Shown piece by piece: positions 63,985 to 64,000 of a stretch of DNA of 64,000 bases (within the stretch, counting starts at the first letter, position 1; each line of letters starts with the position of its first letter). This stretch comes from Micropterus salmoides (lineage: Eukaryota > Chordata > Actinopteri > Centrarchiformes > Centrarchidae). The position numbers and the translations under genes were made by a program. The notes beneath the pieces are model-generated. The model saw only the letters and a program-made list of their open reading frames with translations, had not been told where the DNA came from and did not search any database. The stretch covers positions 43,089,437 through 43,153,436 of the forward strand of contig NW_024041150.1 of NCBI RefSeq assembly GCF_014851395.1, read 5' to 3'.

Positions 63985-64000
63985 CCGTAGTGCAGCTCCA
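63985..64000 (-). promoter_or_regulatory. Putative BEL/Pao primer-binding site at window edge
   Basis: The minus strand begins TGGAGCTGCACTAC, about 220 bp above the gag start, the right place and TGG start for a primer-binding site. The 5' LTR should begin immediately beyond the window. Confidence 0.4.

Larger units (their letters stand above)
56949..64000 (-). mobile_element. BEL/Pao LTR retrotransposon, nearly complete, runs off the window
   Basis: Minus-strand element with gag, aspartic protease, RT, RNase H, integrase and the BEL-type C-terminal domain in the canonical order. The coding block (63,772 to 57,697) is split into five frames where a BEL/Pao element normally has one. The 3' LTR probably ends at about 56,949 (minus-strand ...GCCACTACA). 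The 5' LTR must lie beyond 64,000; the last bases of the window on the minus strand (TGGAGCTGCACTAC) look like a primer-binding site. It sits in the presumed intron 1 of receptor unit 3, in the same orientation as the gene. Confidence 0.88.

Overview
The window is vertebrate, almost certainly teleost fish, nuclear DNA. Evidence: intron-split Ig-superfamily receptor exons with GT/AG junctions, and a fish-typical repeat load (Rex1/CR1 and L2-like LINEs, DIRS, BEL/Pao, Penelope-like, Tc1/mariner, tRNA-headed SINEs, many TIR/MITE-like repeats, a 124-bp GT run). No bacterial-style operons and no convincing tRNA or rRNA genes were seen. All assignments come from reading the sequence; no searches were run.

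Host genes. The only recognisable host genes are three head-to-tail, minus-strand copies of a two-Ig-domain receptor resembling fish Fc-receptor-like (FcRL) proteins. Unit 1 spans about 2.7-20.0 kb, unit 2 about 31.5-40.5 kb and unit 3 about 48.7-52.8 kb, with its first exon outside the window. The exon plan is: signal peptide in two short exons (31 + 36 bp), Ig1 (264 bp), Ig2 (246 bp), Pro/Ser stalk plus transmembrane exon, then short cytoplasmic exons carrying tyrosine motifs. All introns are phase 1. The units have diverged mainly in the tail. Unit 2 has four tyrosine motifs but a 1-nt deletion in Ig2, which a downstream in-frame acceptor could bypass. Unit 1 keeps an intact ectodomain, but one tail exon has lost both tyrosines through two in-frame deletions. 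Unit 3 lost one tyrosine motif and gained a different one across an exon junction. Introns and flanks align between units, and a Rex1 scrap at 1-270 matches one at 30,560-30,830, so the duplicated block includes the 3' flank.

Mobile elements. 7.8-10.5 kb is a decayed DIRS element, abutted by a decayed Tc1-like transposon (10.55-11.83 kb). 14.9-15.7 kb is another Tc1-like relic. 21.7-29.7 kb is a very young LTR element: near-identical 1.2-kb LTRs, 4-bp target duplication CTGG, a primer-binding-like site and a polypurine tract, but no recognisable gag, pol or env in 5.6 kb of internal sequence. Each LTR carries a full match to the CTCF core. 43-47 kb is a patchwork of LINE fragments and a long microsatellite. 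53.0-55.5 kb is an L2-like LINE joined to the 3' end of a Penelope-like element. 56.95 kb to beyond the window end is a nearly complete BEL/Pao retrotransposon on the minus strand, split by four frame breaks. It apparently sits in intron 1 of receptor unit 3.

The window is best read as an immune-receptor tandem array expanding and decaying within a transposon-dense region. Its most interesting signals are the paralogue-specific rewiring of the signalling tails and the young, apparently non-coding LTR element.
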